Below, in pieces: positions 8,907-16,169 of a DNA stretch of 27,292 nt. The position numbers and the translations under genes are program-made. A model generated the notes under the pieces. It was not told the DNA's origin, made no database searches, and was given only the letters and a program-made list of their open reading frames with translations. The DNA is from Limnoraphis robusta CS-951 (GTDB lineage: Bacteria > Cyanobacteriota > Cyanobacteriia > Cyanobacteriales > Microcoleaceae), in NCBI RefSeq assembly GCF_000972705.2, contig NZ_LATL02000193.1, forward strand, positions 1-27,292. The letters run 5' to 3'. Each line of letters begins with the position of its first letter. Position 1 is the stretch's first letter.

Positions 8907-9022
8907 GCGGTTTCCGGCGAGAGCGCGAACTCCGGTCTTGGTGGTTTCCATCAAGGAGCGCGAACTCCGGTCTTGGCGGTTTCCGTCGAGGAGGAAGTTC
9001 GCAAGAGAGGAAGTTCGCAATC
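8907..9022. repeat. GC-rich direct repeats (35-bp and 16-bp units)
   Basis: Two adjacent 35-bp units (8921-8955 and 8956-8990) both begin GAGCGCGAACTCCGGTCTTG, with a partial unit before them (8907-8920). They are followed by two 16-bp units beginning GAGGAAGTTCGCAA (8991-9006, 9007-9022). GCGAACT in the first set and AGTTCGC in the second are inverted relative to each other, so the block can fold. Confidence 0.85.
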
Positions 9023-9054
9023 TTAGCAAAGTTTGTAAGAGAGTCACCAGTGAT

Positions 9055-9113
9055 GTAGGGGCGGGTTCCACATCGATGTATGTTTCTCACAGATCACTGG
9101 CATAAACCCGCCC
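9055..9113. repeat. palindromic element, GTAGGGGCGGGTT ... AACCCGCCC
   Basis: Terminal inverted arms GGGCGGGTT (9059-9067) and AACCCGCCC (9105-9113) enclose a short core. Same family as the elements at 23064, 25297 and 27160. It is followed by CTACTGGTC repeats (about 9137 and 9153) resembling the CAGTGACCAG words of the 23064 copy. Confidence 0.75.
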
Positions 9114-9168
9114 AAGACAGTTATCAATGCTCATATCTACTGGTCGGTCAATGTCTACTGGTCACTGT

Positions 9169-11568
9169 CTAACGTCGTTGTTGTAGCATTTGTTGGGCAT
9201 CAGGGCTAACGTTGTATTCATAGCCAAACGGTGCGCGATCGGATTCATCCATAATCATCGGAGTCACCAACACCACAACTTCGGCGCGTCCGGTTTCACG
9301 GGTTGAACTTCTAAATAATGCCCCAATAATCGGCAAATCCCCTAAGAATGGAATCTTACTCGCAGTCACCCGATCTTGTTCTTGAATAATTCCAGAAACA
9401 ATTAATGTCTGGCCATCCCGCAAGCGAATTCGTCCCGAGTTAAAGCTCCGTTCTGCGGTTTCTGTGGCAAAACTACCGTCATCAGGACTAGCCAAGGGAA
9501 GGCGGTTTGTAATGGCTGTGACGACCGGGTTAACATTAATGGTCACAAATCCATTATCATCAATCCGCTCTACGTTAACGGAAACCTCCAGACCGACATC
9601 TTCAAAAGTCGGCTGTCTTTCAGTTCGTTGACCCCCATCGGTTTCAATGGTATCGGTATCAATTCGTTTAACGATGTTCTCAACCAGTCGCACCGTTGCA
9701 ATTTCGCCTTCCTGAACCAACAAAGTCGGATCGGTGAGAATCTTGGCGTTGCGGTTTTGAATCTGAAATTGTAAGGTTTGTAGGAAACGACGGGGATATT
9801 GGAACAGAGGGAAGGTATCAAATTCAACTTCACCCGCATCAAAGGTACCATCTTGATTGCGCTCAAACGGATCAAAGTCAGAAATCCCGACGGCTTCAGA
9901 ACGACTGGTAACAGGAGAAATCGGCCGCAATGTTACCCCACCTCGTCCGGGTGCAGTTAACGGAGTAGTTGTGGTTCCATCTCGGTCAAAAAAGGGTTCT
10001 TGGTTCCCAACGGGGTTATTGGGGATAATCGGTCGAGCGTTAATTCCAGAGGTAGAAGTTCCGCGAGAAGGGGGATTATAGGAACCGAAGTTCAGAGCCG
10101 CCGCACCCCCATCATTAACAAAGAAGGTTTGATCAACTCCGAAGGAGAAACTACTGCTGAAGGAATCCTCTCCATCGAGGGTAATATCAAGAACTTTGAC
10201 ATTGACAGCCACTTGACGTTTACGCAAATCAAGTTGAATAAGTTGGGCAGAGGCGAGTTCTACCAAGTTCGGCGGGCCGATTAATGTCAGACTATTGAGA
10301 CGTTCATCAACAACGATTTGCATCCCTCGCAGAAGCGGAATAGAGTCTTGAGTTTGTACCCGCAGGGTTTCCACAACAGTTGTCACCTGAGTATCGGTGG
10401 TGGTCAAGGCTTGGGTACTTCCGGGGATATTCACGGAGTTGGCGCGAGTCACCTGTTGTTCTCGGGTAATGGAACGTTCAGCCCCCATACTGACGAGAAA
10501 ACCTGCGGCTTCTCCGGCTGGAACTTGATTCAGTCGGAAGGAGCGAACCACGACATCGCGAGCAGTATTGGGCAATTTGCGACCCACAAAGATAGTATTT
10601 CCTTGGCGGTTGGCTTCCAGTCCACTCAGACGCAGAACGTAGTTAAAGACATCCTGAACGGACTCATTTTCGATATCAAGAGAAATCGTCACATTTGCTG
10701 AACCGCCTGGAGTCCCTCCGGTTTGTCCGGCTTCTCCTAAGTCGGGTGAAAAAGCAACATTCAGTCCGGCTGTGCGAGCCAATAGAGACAGAACATCTCG
10801 GACTAAAGCATCTCGTAACACTAAACGCGGAATGACTTCTGTCGTGTTCAAGTTAACGGCTTGAACGGCTGGATTAACGTTAGAAACGGCAATATCCCCA
10901 ACGGGTGGAGCAACAGCCCGAGGTAAAAACGGAGGAGTTGGATCAACAGAGCGTCGCGCATCTGGAGTCAGTTGAGGATTGGTGCTTCTAATCGCGGGAT
11001 CAGGGACAATCGGCTGTTGTTGAGACGGAGAGCCAGACGGGGGCGGAGTGGGTTGTTGTGCGAGGGAACCCCGGTCAATCTCGACTTCCGGGTTAGGCAC
11101 TAATACATCCGGTGAGGGGGAGGACGTTGCAGGAGGCGGAGAATTGGCCGGGACGTTGGCAGTTGCTCCGCCTGATATCATACTGATGACAATGCCGCCA
11201 GCAGCCCCTTGAACCACTCGGGCATCGGGTGGACTGCCGGCTCCGGTGACAATCACTCGAACGCTGGTGGGATCAAGTTGAGTGACAACAATCGAGGCAA
11301 TTCCAGGGGCAGGATTGTTTTGTTGGAACATCTCCTGACCCATATTAAGCTGTGTGTTGATCACATCAGCGACAAAATCGTTGCCTCGTCTAACGACGAA
11401 AACCTCGGGACGCCCGCCGCCTTCGGTGACGAGAACAAGATTAGTCTCACCGTTGTTTTGAACAATTTGAACATCTCTAATAACGGTAAATGCAATTGCT
11501 GGCGCCTGTGCCATGAGAACTACAGCAGCTACCGCCAGTCCTGATCCGTATCCTATAACTTGTTTCAC
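9169..11568 (-). CDS. pilQ: type IV pilus secretin PilQ
   Basis: A 799-residue outer-membrane secretin. Signal peptide (to about residue 26, APAIAF), an AMIN domain (about 28-115) for peptidoglycan/envelope placement, a Pro/Ser/Gln-rich linker (about 140-222), secretin N0/STN-type (about 245-330) and N1-type (about 340-450) modules, then the C-terminal secretin barrel (about 455-780) with the conserved ending IPFLGDLPIIGALFRSS...VVVLVTPMI. It forms the gated pore through which the pilus leaves the cell for motility and DNA uptake. A 12-residue EF-hand-like loop (E-R-N-Q-D-G-T-F-D-A-G-E, residues 569-580) is inserted ahead of the secretin core. Start: GTG at 11568, with GAGGAG about 5 nt upstream; the GTG at 11574 would abut that sequence. 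pilMNO, usually just upstream, are absent; an IS element sits there instead. Confidence 0.94.
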   Translation of the reverse strand: MKQVIGYGSGLAVAAVVLMAQAPAIAFTVIRDVQIVQNNGETNLVLVTEGGGRPEVFVVRRGNDFVADVINTQLNMGQEMFQQNNPAPGIASIVVTQLDPTSVRVIVTGAGSPPDARVVQGAAGGIVISMISGGATANVPANSPPPATSSPSPDVLVPNPEVEIDRGSLAQQPTPPPSGSPSQQQPIVPDPAIRSTNPQLTPDARRSVDPTPPFLPRAVAPPVGDIAVSNVNPAVQAVNLNTTEVIPRLVLRDALVRDVLSLLARTAGLNVAFSPDLGEAGQTGGTPGGSANVTISLDIENESVQDVFNYVLRLSGLEANRQGNTIFVGRKLPNTARDVVVRSFRLNQVPAGEAAGFLVSMGAERSITREQQVTRANSVNIPGSTQALTTTDTQVTTVVETLRVQTQDSIPLLRGMQIVVDERLNSLTLIGPPNLVELASAQLIQLDLRKRQVAVNVKVLDITLDGEDSFSSSFSFGVDQTFFVNDGGAAALNFGSYNPPSRGTSTSGINARPIIPNNPVGNQEPFFDRDGTTTTPLTAPGRGGVTLRPISPVTSRSEAVGISDFDPFERNQDGTFDAGEVEFDTFPLFQYPRRFLQTLQFQIQNRNAKILTDPTLLVQEGEIATVRLVENIVKRIDTDTIETDGGQRTERQPTFEDVGLEVSVNVERIDDNGFVTINVNPVVTAITNRLPLASPDDGSFATETAERSFNSGRIRLRDGQTLIVSGIIQEQDRVTASKIPFLGDLPIIGALFRSSTRETGRAEVVVLVTPMIMDESDRAPFGYEYNVSPDAQQMLQQRR

Positions 11569-11693
11569 GTTCACTCCTCAACTGGACTGTGTTTATTGCT
11601 TAGGATTAAAGGTTCTTGTGTTAATCTCAAACTAAAATTTTGGCAAGACTTTCCCGAGTTTTTACTCAGTAGTCGGCTTTAAAGTGACATACT

Positions 11694-11723
11694 CTGACAC
11701 TAATTCTGCGAATATAGTGTCAG
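11694..11723. repeat. subterminal hairpin at the tnpB end of the IS
   Basis: Perfect 9-bp arms CTGACACTA (11694-11702) and TAGTGTCAG (11715-11723). It overlaps the last codons and stop of tnpB. This is the expected right-end hairpin recognised by the Y1 transposase and, in tnpB elements, the zone from which the omega RNA derives. Confidence 0.75.
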
Positions 11724-12974
11724 CATCCTAACATCACTATTAGGAATTCCTGCTTCATTCGGAGTGTAATCACTTAACCGTCCACAGGCAGCCACCGTGA
11801 GTCCCACGGTGGTTAATCCTTTGTAAAGGATATTAATTGCAGCGTTCTCGTCCCGGTCGATTTCAATCCCGCACTTGGGGCATTGATGAAGACGGACAGA
11901 AAGAGTTTTGGGAACTTTGGTTTTACAAGAAGAACAGTCTACGGTTGTGCTGTGAGGATTTACCTTAACAAAATGTACGCCGCTTCTTAGAGCCACTGCT
12001 TCTAATATTGTTAGGAATTTTCCCCAAGCTACATCGTAGATCGATTTAGCTAATCTTGTTCTTGCCAGTCCCAAGATGTTCAGATCTTCGACTGCAATTA
12101 GGTCGTATTTTTTGACGAGTTGGTGAGCAACATTGTAATGAAAATCCTTTCTCTTTCTACCTATTCGCTGGTGGACAAGAGAAATTTTTGGCTTTTGCTT
12201 TTGGGAATTAACAGAACTGGATTGCTTTCTAGCTAGCTTTTTCTGTTGTCTAGCCAGATGCCTCTGAGTTTTTCTGTAATGTTGCTGAACGTCTACAGAT
12301 TCCCCATTAGATGTGACTTGGAAAGACTTCAGTCCCAAATCAATTCCAACAGCACTTTTGATTTCATCTATTGGTTTTGGTGTCGGAACAGTATCATCCT
12401 CTAAGGATATCGCGACGTACCATCCGTCAGCTTTTTTAACAATAGTTGCCGTCAGGAGTTCAAACCCATCAGGAAAAGGTCGGTGCATAATCACAGGCAT
12501 CGACCCTATCTTTGACAAAGTTAATAACCCATTCTCAATTCTGTTGACACCTGCTTTGGGGCAATTAATGCGAGGAAAAGTAAAGGAGCGCAATTGTCCT
12601 TTCTTTTTGAATTTGGGTCTCCCCGCTCTTTTCCCCGACTTATCGGGTTTCATCCATCTATCCCAGGACAAGTCCAGTCGTTTGAGATTTTGTTGTTGAA
12701 CCTCAGCATGAATTTCCTTGTAAACAGGAAACAGTTCTTTGGTTGTCTTAAGCTCTCTGGCTTGAAAGTTGTAACCAGGGAAGTTTTCTGGGATGTCTCC
12801 AATTGGTTCTGAAACTAGGCTACATCTATCTATTTGACATCTCGTCCTCCTCCGCCAGTCAAACCTTTGACCGAGTGCGTAGTTGTGATGTCTCCGCAAC
12901 ATCTCAAGCCAGGTTTCCATTTTGGCAACCTGCTCGGCGGATGGCTGTAGTTTATAGATGTGTGTTAGTCTCAT
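11700..12974 (-). CDS. tnpB: RNA-guided endonuclease TnpB (IS200/IS605 OrfB)
   Basis: A 424-residue protein starting MRLTHIYKLQPSAEQ. The RuvC-like nuclease residues are present: Asp212 in GIDLGLK, Glu296 in VEDLNI, and Asp375 in DRDENAA. A zinc ribbon, Cys347/Cys350 (CSSC) and Cys365/Cys368 (CPKC), lies between the last two. TnpB proteins are the ancestors of Cas12 and cut DNA guided by an omega RNA from the element's right end, which helps the IS persist at donor sites. I prefer the ATG at 12974; an in-frame TTG at 12998 would add eight residues. No frameshift or stop interrupts it, so it appears active. It is codirectional with pilQ, ending about 130 bp upstream of that gene. Confidence 0.94.
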   Translation of the reverse strand: MRLTHIYKLQPSAEQVAKMETWLEMLRRHHNYALGQRFDWRRRTRCQIDRCSLVSEPIGDIPENFPGYNFQARELKTTKELFPVYKEIHAEVQQQNLKRLDLSWDRWMKPDKSGKRAGRPKFKKKGQLRSFTFPRINCPKAGVNRIENGLLTLSKIGSMPVIMHRPFPDGFELLTATIVKKADGWYVAISLEDDTVPTPKPIDEIKSAVGIDLGLKSFQVTSNGESVDVQQHYRKTQRHLARQQKKLARKQSSSVNSQKQKPKISLVHQRIGRKRKDFHYNVAHQLVKKYDLIAVEDLNILGLARTRLAKSIYDVAWGKFLTILEAVALRSGVHFVKVNPHSTTVDCSSCKTKVPKTLSVRLHQCPKCGIEIDRDENAAINILYKGLTTVGLTVAACGRLSDYTPNEAGIPNSDVRMLTLYSQN

Positions 12975-13008
12975 TAGAATATTGTAGCTTGGTATCAAGC
13001 TTAGTGCT

Positions 13009-13413
13009 ATGTCTTATCATCTTCGTCCTGGAGCTTGCTATAAACTTCAAGCTCACCTTGTCTTTGTGACCAAATACCGCAAACGGGTTATTAATAAGGA
13101 AATCCTTGACCGATTGGAGCAGATCTTTCGCGATACTTGCATTAAGTGGGAATCAACCCTTGTTGAATTTAACGGCGAAGAAGATCATGTTCACTTACTG
13201 ATTGACTACAATCCCAAGGTTCAAACCAGCAAACTGATTAACAGCCTAAAGACAGTTAGTAGTAGGCTTATTCGTAAAGAATTTCCCGCCCAAGTCAATA
13301 AATTTTATTTCAAACCTGTGTTTTGGACGGGAGCTTATTTTATTTCCAGTTGCGGAGGCGTAACTTTGGAAGAACTCAAGGCTTATGTCCAGAACCAAGA
13401 CGCTCCCGAATAA
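13009..13413 (+). CDS. tnpA: IS200/IS605 Y1 transposase TnpA
   Basis: A 134-residue single-strand transposase of the HUH superfamily, about the usual length. The metal-binding HUH motif is H60-V-H62 in EEDHVHLLID, and the catalytic tyrosine is Tyr126 in LEELKAYVQN. It cuts and joins single-stranded ends as a dimer after recognising subterminal hairpins, which are present outside both genes here. It is transcribed divergently from tnpB across a 34-bp gap. All key residues are present, so it is probably active. Confidence 0.95.
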   Translation: MSYHLRPGACYKLQAHLVFVTKYRKRVINKEILDRLEQIFRDTCIKWESTLVEFNGEEDHVHLLIDYNPKVQTSKLINSLKTVSSRLIRKEFPAQVNKFYFKPVFWTGAYFISSCGGVTLEELKAYVQNQDAPE

Positions 13414-13453
13414 TATCGTAGAATCGCGCTTTTGATTTTTGGCTTCAATTCCC

Positions 13454-13481
13454 CTGTCACTAAGCTTCGCTATAGTAACAG
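13454..13481. repeat. subterminal hairpin at the tnpA end of the IS
   Basis: CTGTCACTA (13454-13462) and TAGTAACAG (13473-13481) pair over 9 bp with one mismatch. The sequence resembles the hairpin at the other end of the element, as expected when one transposase reads both. Confidence 0.7.
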
Positions 13482-13519
13482 TACCCTTTCAGCATTTTTA
13501 GATGGAATTGAGTTTAAGG

Positions 13520-15361
13520 TTAAAACTTGGAGGTTTCATCCAAAAAAATATTATGATTTTCAGCGTTATTTTGTTCAGGTTCTTGATACAACGGAACGGT
13601 AAAAGTGACCGTTGATCCGAGACCATCGCCCAGACTGTAGAACTTAACGCTGCCGCCCATCGCTTGTACTAATTTTTGAGAAATCACTAATCCCAAACCT
13701 GTACCGCCATATTGACGAGTGTAGCCCGTATCGACCTGAGAAAAAGCTTTAAACAGGCGATCTTGCTTTTCTAAGGGTACACCAATTCCGGTATCCGTGA
13801 CTCTAAATTCCACCAAACCCGGAAATTCTTGATTTTGAAAGATGACTTTTTTTTGAACGAGTCCTAAACTAATATTCACACCCCCTTCATGGGTGAATTT
13901 GATGGCATTTCCCACTAAGTTGAGCATGACTTGCAGGAGGCGTTGATAGTTGGCATAGACGATTAAAGTTTTGGAGTATGAATGTTCGTGAATGGATAAA
14001 TTTAATCCTTTTTGTTGAACTTGAGTTTTGGTAAACTGTTCGACTTCTTTTAACAGTTCACTGACTTTGACGAGAGCGAAGTCGATTTCCATTTTCCCGG
14101 CTTCGATCTTGGCAATATCTAACACATCGTTAATCAAATTCAGCAAATGTATAGCCGCACGATGGGCTTCCTGGACAAATTCTCGTTCTTCTTCACGATC
14201 ATCAACTAAACCATCTATAACCAGCTTGAGAAAGCCAATAATACCATTAAGCGGGGTACGCAGTTCGTGAGAGGTATTCGCCAGAAATTCACTTTTGAGA
14301 CGGGAAGAGGCTTCAGCTTCGGCTCGGGCTTCTTCGAGTTCCTGATAGAGAGTCGCATGAGCGATCGCCGTTCCGACATGAGTCGCCAGTTCTCGGACAA
14401 AATCAATTTCAGCTAAAGTCCACTGACGAAAGTGATCGCATTGATGTAGAGCGATCAAACCGTTTGGGCGAATTATACCATTGGGTTGATCAAGATAGGA
14501 AGTGGCAATCACCAAAACCGAATGACGTTTGTAGGGGTCTTCAGAGGTAGCCGTGCGTTCAAGAGCAATTGGTTCTAAAGTTGCTAAAGCTTGACTCCAA
14601 CCCCATTCCTGGTCAATAGACACTTCCGAGCCTAGCAGCGTTTCGTAGGGGTCTTGACGATATTCAGCGACAACTTGAGTGTATTGGAAACGAACATTTT
14701 CGTGGGTGCGATCAGGTTTGTAAGGGCAAATAATGCAGCGATTGACTTGGAGAACCTGACCCAGACTGGACACGGTTTGCTGCCAGATTTGCTTGAGATC
14801 GAGAGTGCGGCGAATTTTTTGAGTAATTTTACTGAGAAGGGTTTGATAAATTTGGGAACTGGGGGGAACCGTCCGACAAATTGTTCCGGCAATTTGCACC
14901 AGCATTTTTTGCTGGATATCGAAGTTTGACGGTAAAGAACGATAAGCAATAATTTCTTCGAGGTCAGCCTCAGAATTGATTTCGCTGGGTTCGAGACTTC
15001 GACCCATCACCAGTACCCGACTCGCTTTGCCGTTGGGGGTCAAAATCGGACTGATCACTAATTCTAAGGGAATATAATGCTCCTGATAGAGAAACGGATA
15101 ACTAAATCGCTCGGGAATCGAACTTTCCAGAACCCGATGAATTCGCTCTAAATAGGGTTCAAGCAAAGCAGGCCCAAAGGTTTCTCCCATATGAGAGCCT
15201 ACCACTTGGTCAGCACAAAGATCATAGGATTCGCTCTGTTGCCAAAAAAACGACAGATACTTACCGGATACATCCTGAATAAATACCAAATCAGCCCCCA
15301 ACTCTCGCCAAATCTCGGCAGGAAATGAGTTTGAAAGCTGAAAATCTGTATTGGAGTTCAT
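13520..15361 (-). CDS. PAS-GAF sensor histidine kinase
   Basis: A 613-residue soluble kinase with no membrane segment. Domains: a PAS-like N-terminus (about 12-130), a GAF domain (about 185-335) ending in the cyanobacterial-style LHQCDHFRQWTLAEIDF, a helical linker, HisKA (about 358-425) with the phosphoacceptor His365 in SHELRTPLNG, and HATPase_c (about 465-590) with N box NLVGNAIKFT, G1 DTGIGVP and G2 GGTGLGLVIS. No receiver domain follows, so it must pass phosphate to a separate regulator, none of which is adjacent. The GAF domain lacks the Cys-His pair that attaches bilins in cyanobacteriochromes, so light sensing is not indicated. The signal is unknown. The stop codon lies close to the left end of the inserted IS, which leaves the gene intact. 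Confidence 0.93.
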   Translation of the reverse strand: MNSNTDFQLSNSFPAEIWRELGADLVFIQDVSGKYLSFFWQQSESYDLCADQVVGSHMGETFGPALLEPYLERIHRVLESSIPERFSYPFLYQEHYIPLELVISPILTPNGKASRVLVMGRSLEPSEINSEADLEEIIAYRSLPSNFDIQQKMLVQIAGTICRTVPPSSQIYQTLLSKITQKIRRTLDLKQIWQQTVSSLGQVLQVNRCIICPYKPDRTHENVRFQYTQVVAEYRQDPYETLLGSEVSIDQEWGWSQALATLEPIALERTATSEDPYKRHSVLVIATSYLDQPNGIIRPNGLIALHQCDHFRQWTLAEIDFVRELATHVGTAIAHATLYQELEEARAEAEASSRLKSEFLANTSHELRTPLNGIIGFLKLVIDGLVDDREEEREFVQEAHRAAIHLLNLINDVLDIAKIEAGKMEIDFALVKVSELLKEVEQFTKTQVQQKGLNLSIHEHSYSKTLIVYANYQRLLQVMLNLVGNAIKFTHEGGVNISLGLVQKKVIFQNQEFPGLVEFRVTDTGIGVPLEKQDRLFKAFSQVDTGYTRQYGGTGLGLVISQKLVQAMGGSVKFYSLGDGLGSTVTFTVPLYQEPEQNNAENHNIFLDETSKF

Positions 15362-15691
15362 CAGCGCTCGCGACAGGGAACCTTTACCTCAACGCAGTTT
15401 AGGGGAATTAAGCTGCACCTTGGACTCAACAACATCATCTGAGATCATCAGAAGGATAAAACCCATCCATTGAGCTAGATTCAGACATCAGGAAGCTTAA
15501 ACTACTAATAGTCTTTGATTCTAGCTTTTGATTCTCTATCTTGGATTGATTCATCCATTCAAAGATTAACAACTTTCTGTGATTTTTGTCTTCAGTCTAT
15601 CGCTCCAACTGAGACACAGAGCTAGCAAACCGATACTTGAAATCGGCTCCCTCTCTACCAGATTAGACAGAGGGGGGAGCTATCAATCTAG
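15362..15691. other. 330-bp spacer upstream of the histidine kinase
   Basis: AT-rich sequence that should hold the kinase promoter, although no convincing -35/-10 pair was found. Near its right end are the inverted pair CCGAT/ATCGG (about 15630-15646) and the terminator-like hairpin at 15646-15680. No open frame worth calling. Confidence 0.5.
15646..15680 (-). terminator. hairpin downstream of the RHH gene
   Basis: GCTCCCTCTCT (15646-15656) pairs with AGAGGGGGGAGC (15669-15680), a GC-rich stem with a wobble/bulge just after the stop of the minus-strand RHH gene. A strong T-run is missing, so the terminator role is tentative. Confidence 0.45.
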
Positions 15692-15922
15692 CTAGTCATT
15701 CCATTCACCGCGAGGAGGAACGGGAGGATTGCGCTGGAGCGTCAAAGCTAATTCATCTTCGGGACGCTCACCTCGAAGCCATTGACGCAAAGCAGTTTCT
15801 ACGACTTTACTCGGATCATTGGTCAGATGTTTGATCTGGTCGAGCAACTCGGAGTCTATCTGAATAGAAACTTCTACTTTGGTGGGCGTATCGGACGAGG
15901 AAACGGGGTTCTGCTGATTCAT
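15692..15922 (-). CDS. small ribbon-helix-helix (CcdA/antitoxin-like) protein
   Basis: A 76-residue protein from the ATG at 15922 (a TTG at 15946 would add eight residues). The middle KVEVSIQIDSELLDQIKHL followed by VVETALRQWLRG fits a beta-strand plus two helices of the ribbon-helix-helix fold, like CcdA-type antitoxins and small DNA-binding regulators. The C-terminal tail (LALTLQRNPPVPPRGEW) is Pro-rich and disordered-looking. No toxin-sized partner lies on either side, so it is either an orphan antitoxin, a solitary regulator, or one whose partner was lost. Function uncertain. Confidence 0.7.
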   Translation of the reverse strand: MNQQNPVSSSDTPTKVEVSIQIDSELLDQIKHLTNDPSKVVETALRQWLRGERPEDELALTLQRNPPVPPRGEWND

Positions 15923-16169
15923 AACGTCGTAAAAAGTACCTAGCAAATCAAAACCTAAACCAAAGAGCGAGGGTAAACACGGCTGAGTGCGATTTGCACT
16001 TCCCTCCGGCTGTTGGCAACTTCACCCCGGAACGCTACGGCTTATTTATCCGCAACAAGACAGAGCAACCCAAGATTTCTTGCCTATTTCTATTGTACGA
16101 TGCCAATTCAACAATCAAACAGAGTTGTTCTCAGCATCCCTGTCTTCAAAAAGCTGTGACAGATATTTT

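Larger units (their letters stand above)
8510..9168. other. 659-bp spacer between hup and pilQ: promoter region, terminator and repeats
   Basis: It holds the hup upstream region (8510-8800), which contains the inverted pair CTTGACAA (8628-8635) / TTGTCAAG (8658-8665) and a smaller pair AGGACA / TGTCCT (about 8592-8619); the pilQ terminator (8843-8869); GC-rich 35-bp and 16-bp direct repeats (8907-9022); and a palindromic GTAGGGGCGGGTT element (9055-9113). Short open frames through the repeats are not credible genes because the 35-bp period is not a multiple of three. Confidence 0.7.
11694..13481. mobile_element. IS200/IS605-family insertion sequence with divergent tnpA and tnpB
   Basis: Intact tnpA (plus) and tnpB (minus) start 34 bp apart and read outward, the arrangement of IS605. 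Similar subterminal hairpins lie at both outer edges: CTGACACTA...TAGTGTCAG (11694-11723) after tnpB, and CTGTCACTA...TAGTAACAG (13454-13481) after tnpA. IS200/IS605 elements have no terminal inverted repeats or target duplications, so exact ends cannot be called; they probably lie within some tens of bases outside these hairpins. Both genes look functional, which suggests recent insertion. Confidence 0.88.

Noticed and set aside
8800..9105. Overlapping open frames of 60-100 codons on both strands
   Set aside because: They run through a 35-bp repeat that is not a multiple of three and through a terminator, with no ribosome-binding site or family resemblance.
13520..15361. Cyanobacteriochrome photoreceptor
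   Set aside because: The GAF domain resembles cyanobacterial GAFs, but the bilin-binding Cys-His motif is absent.
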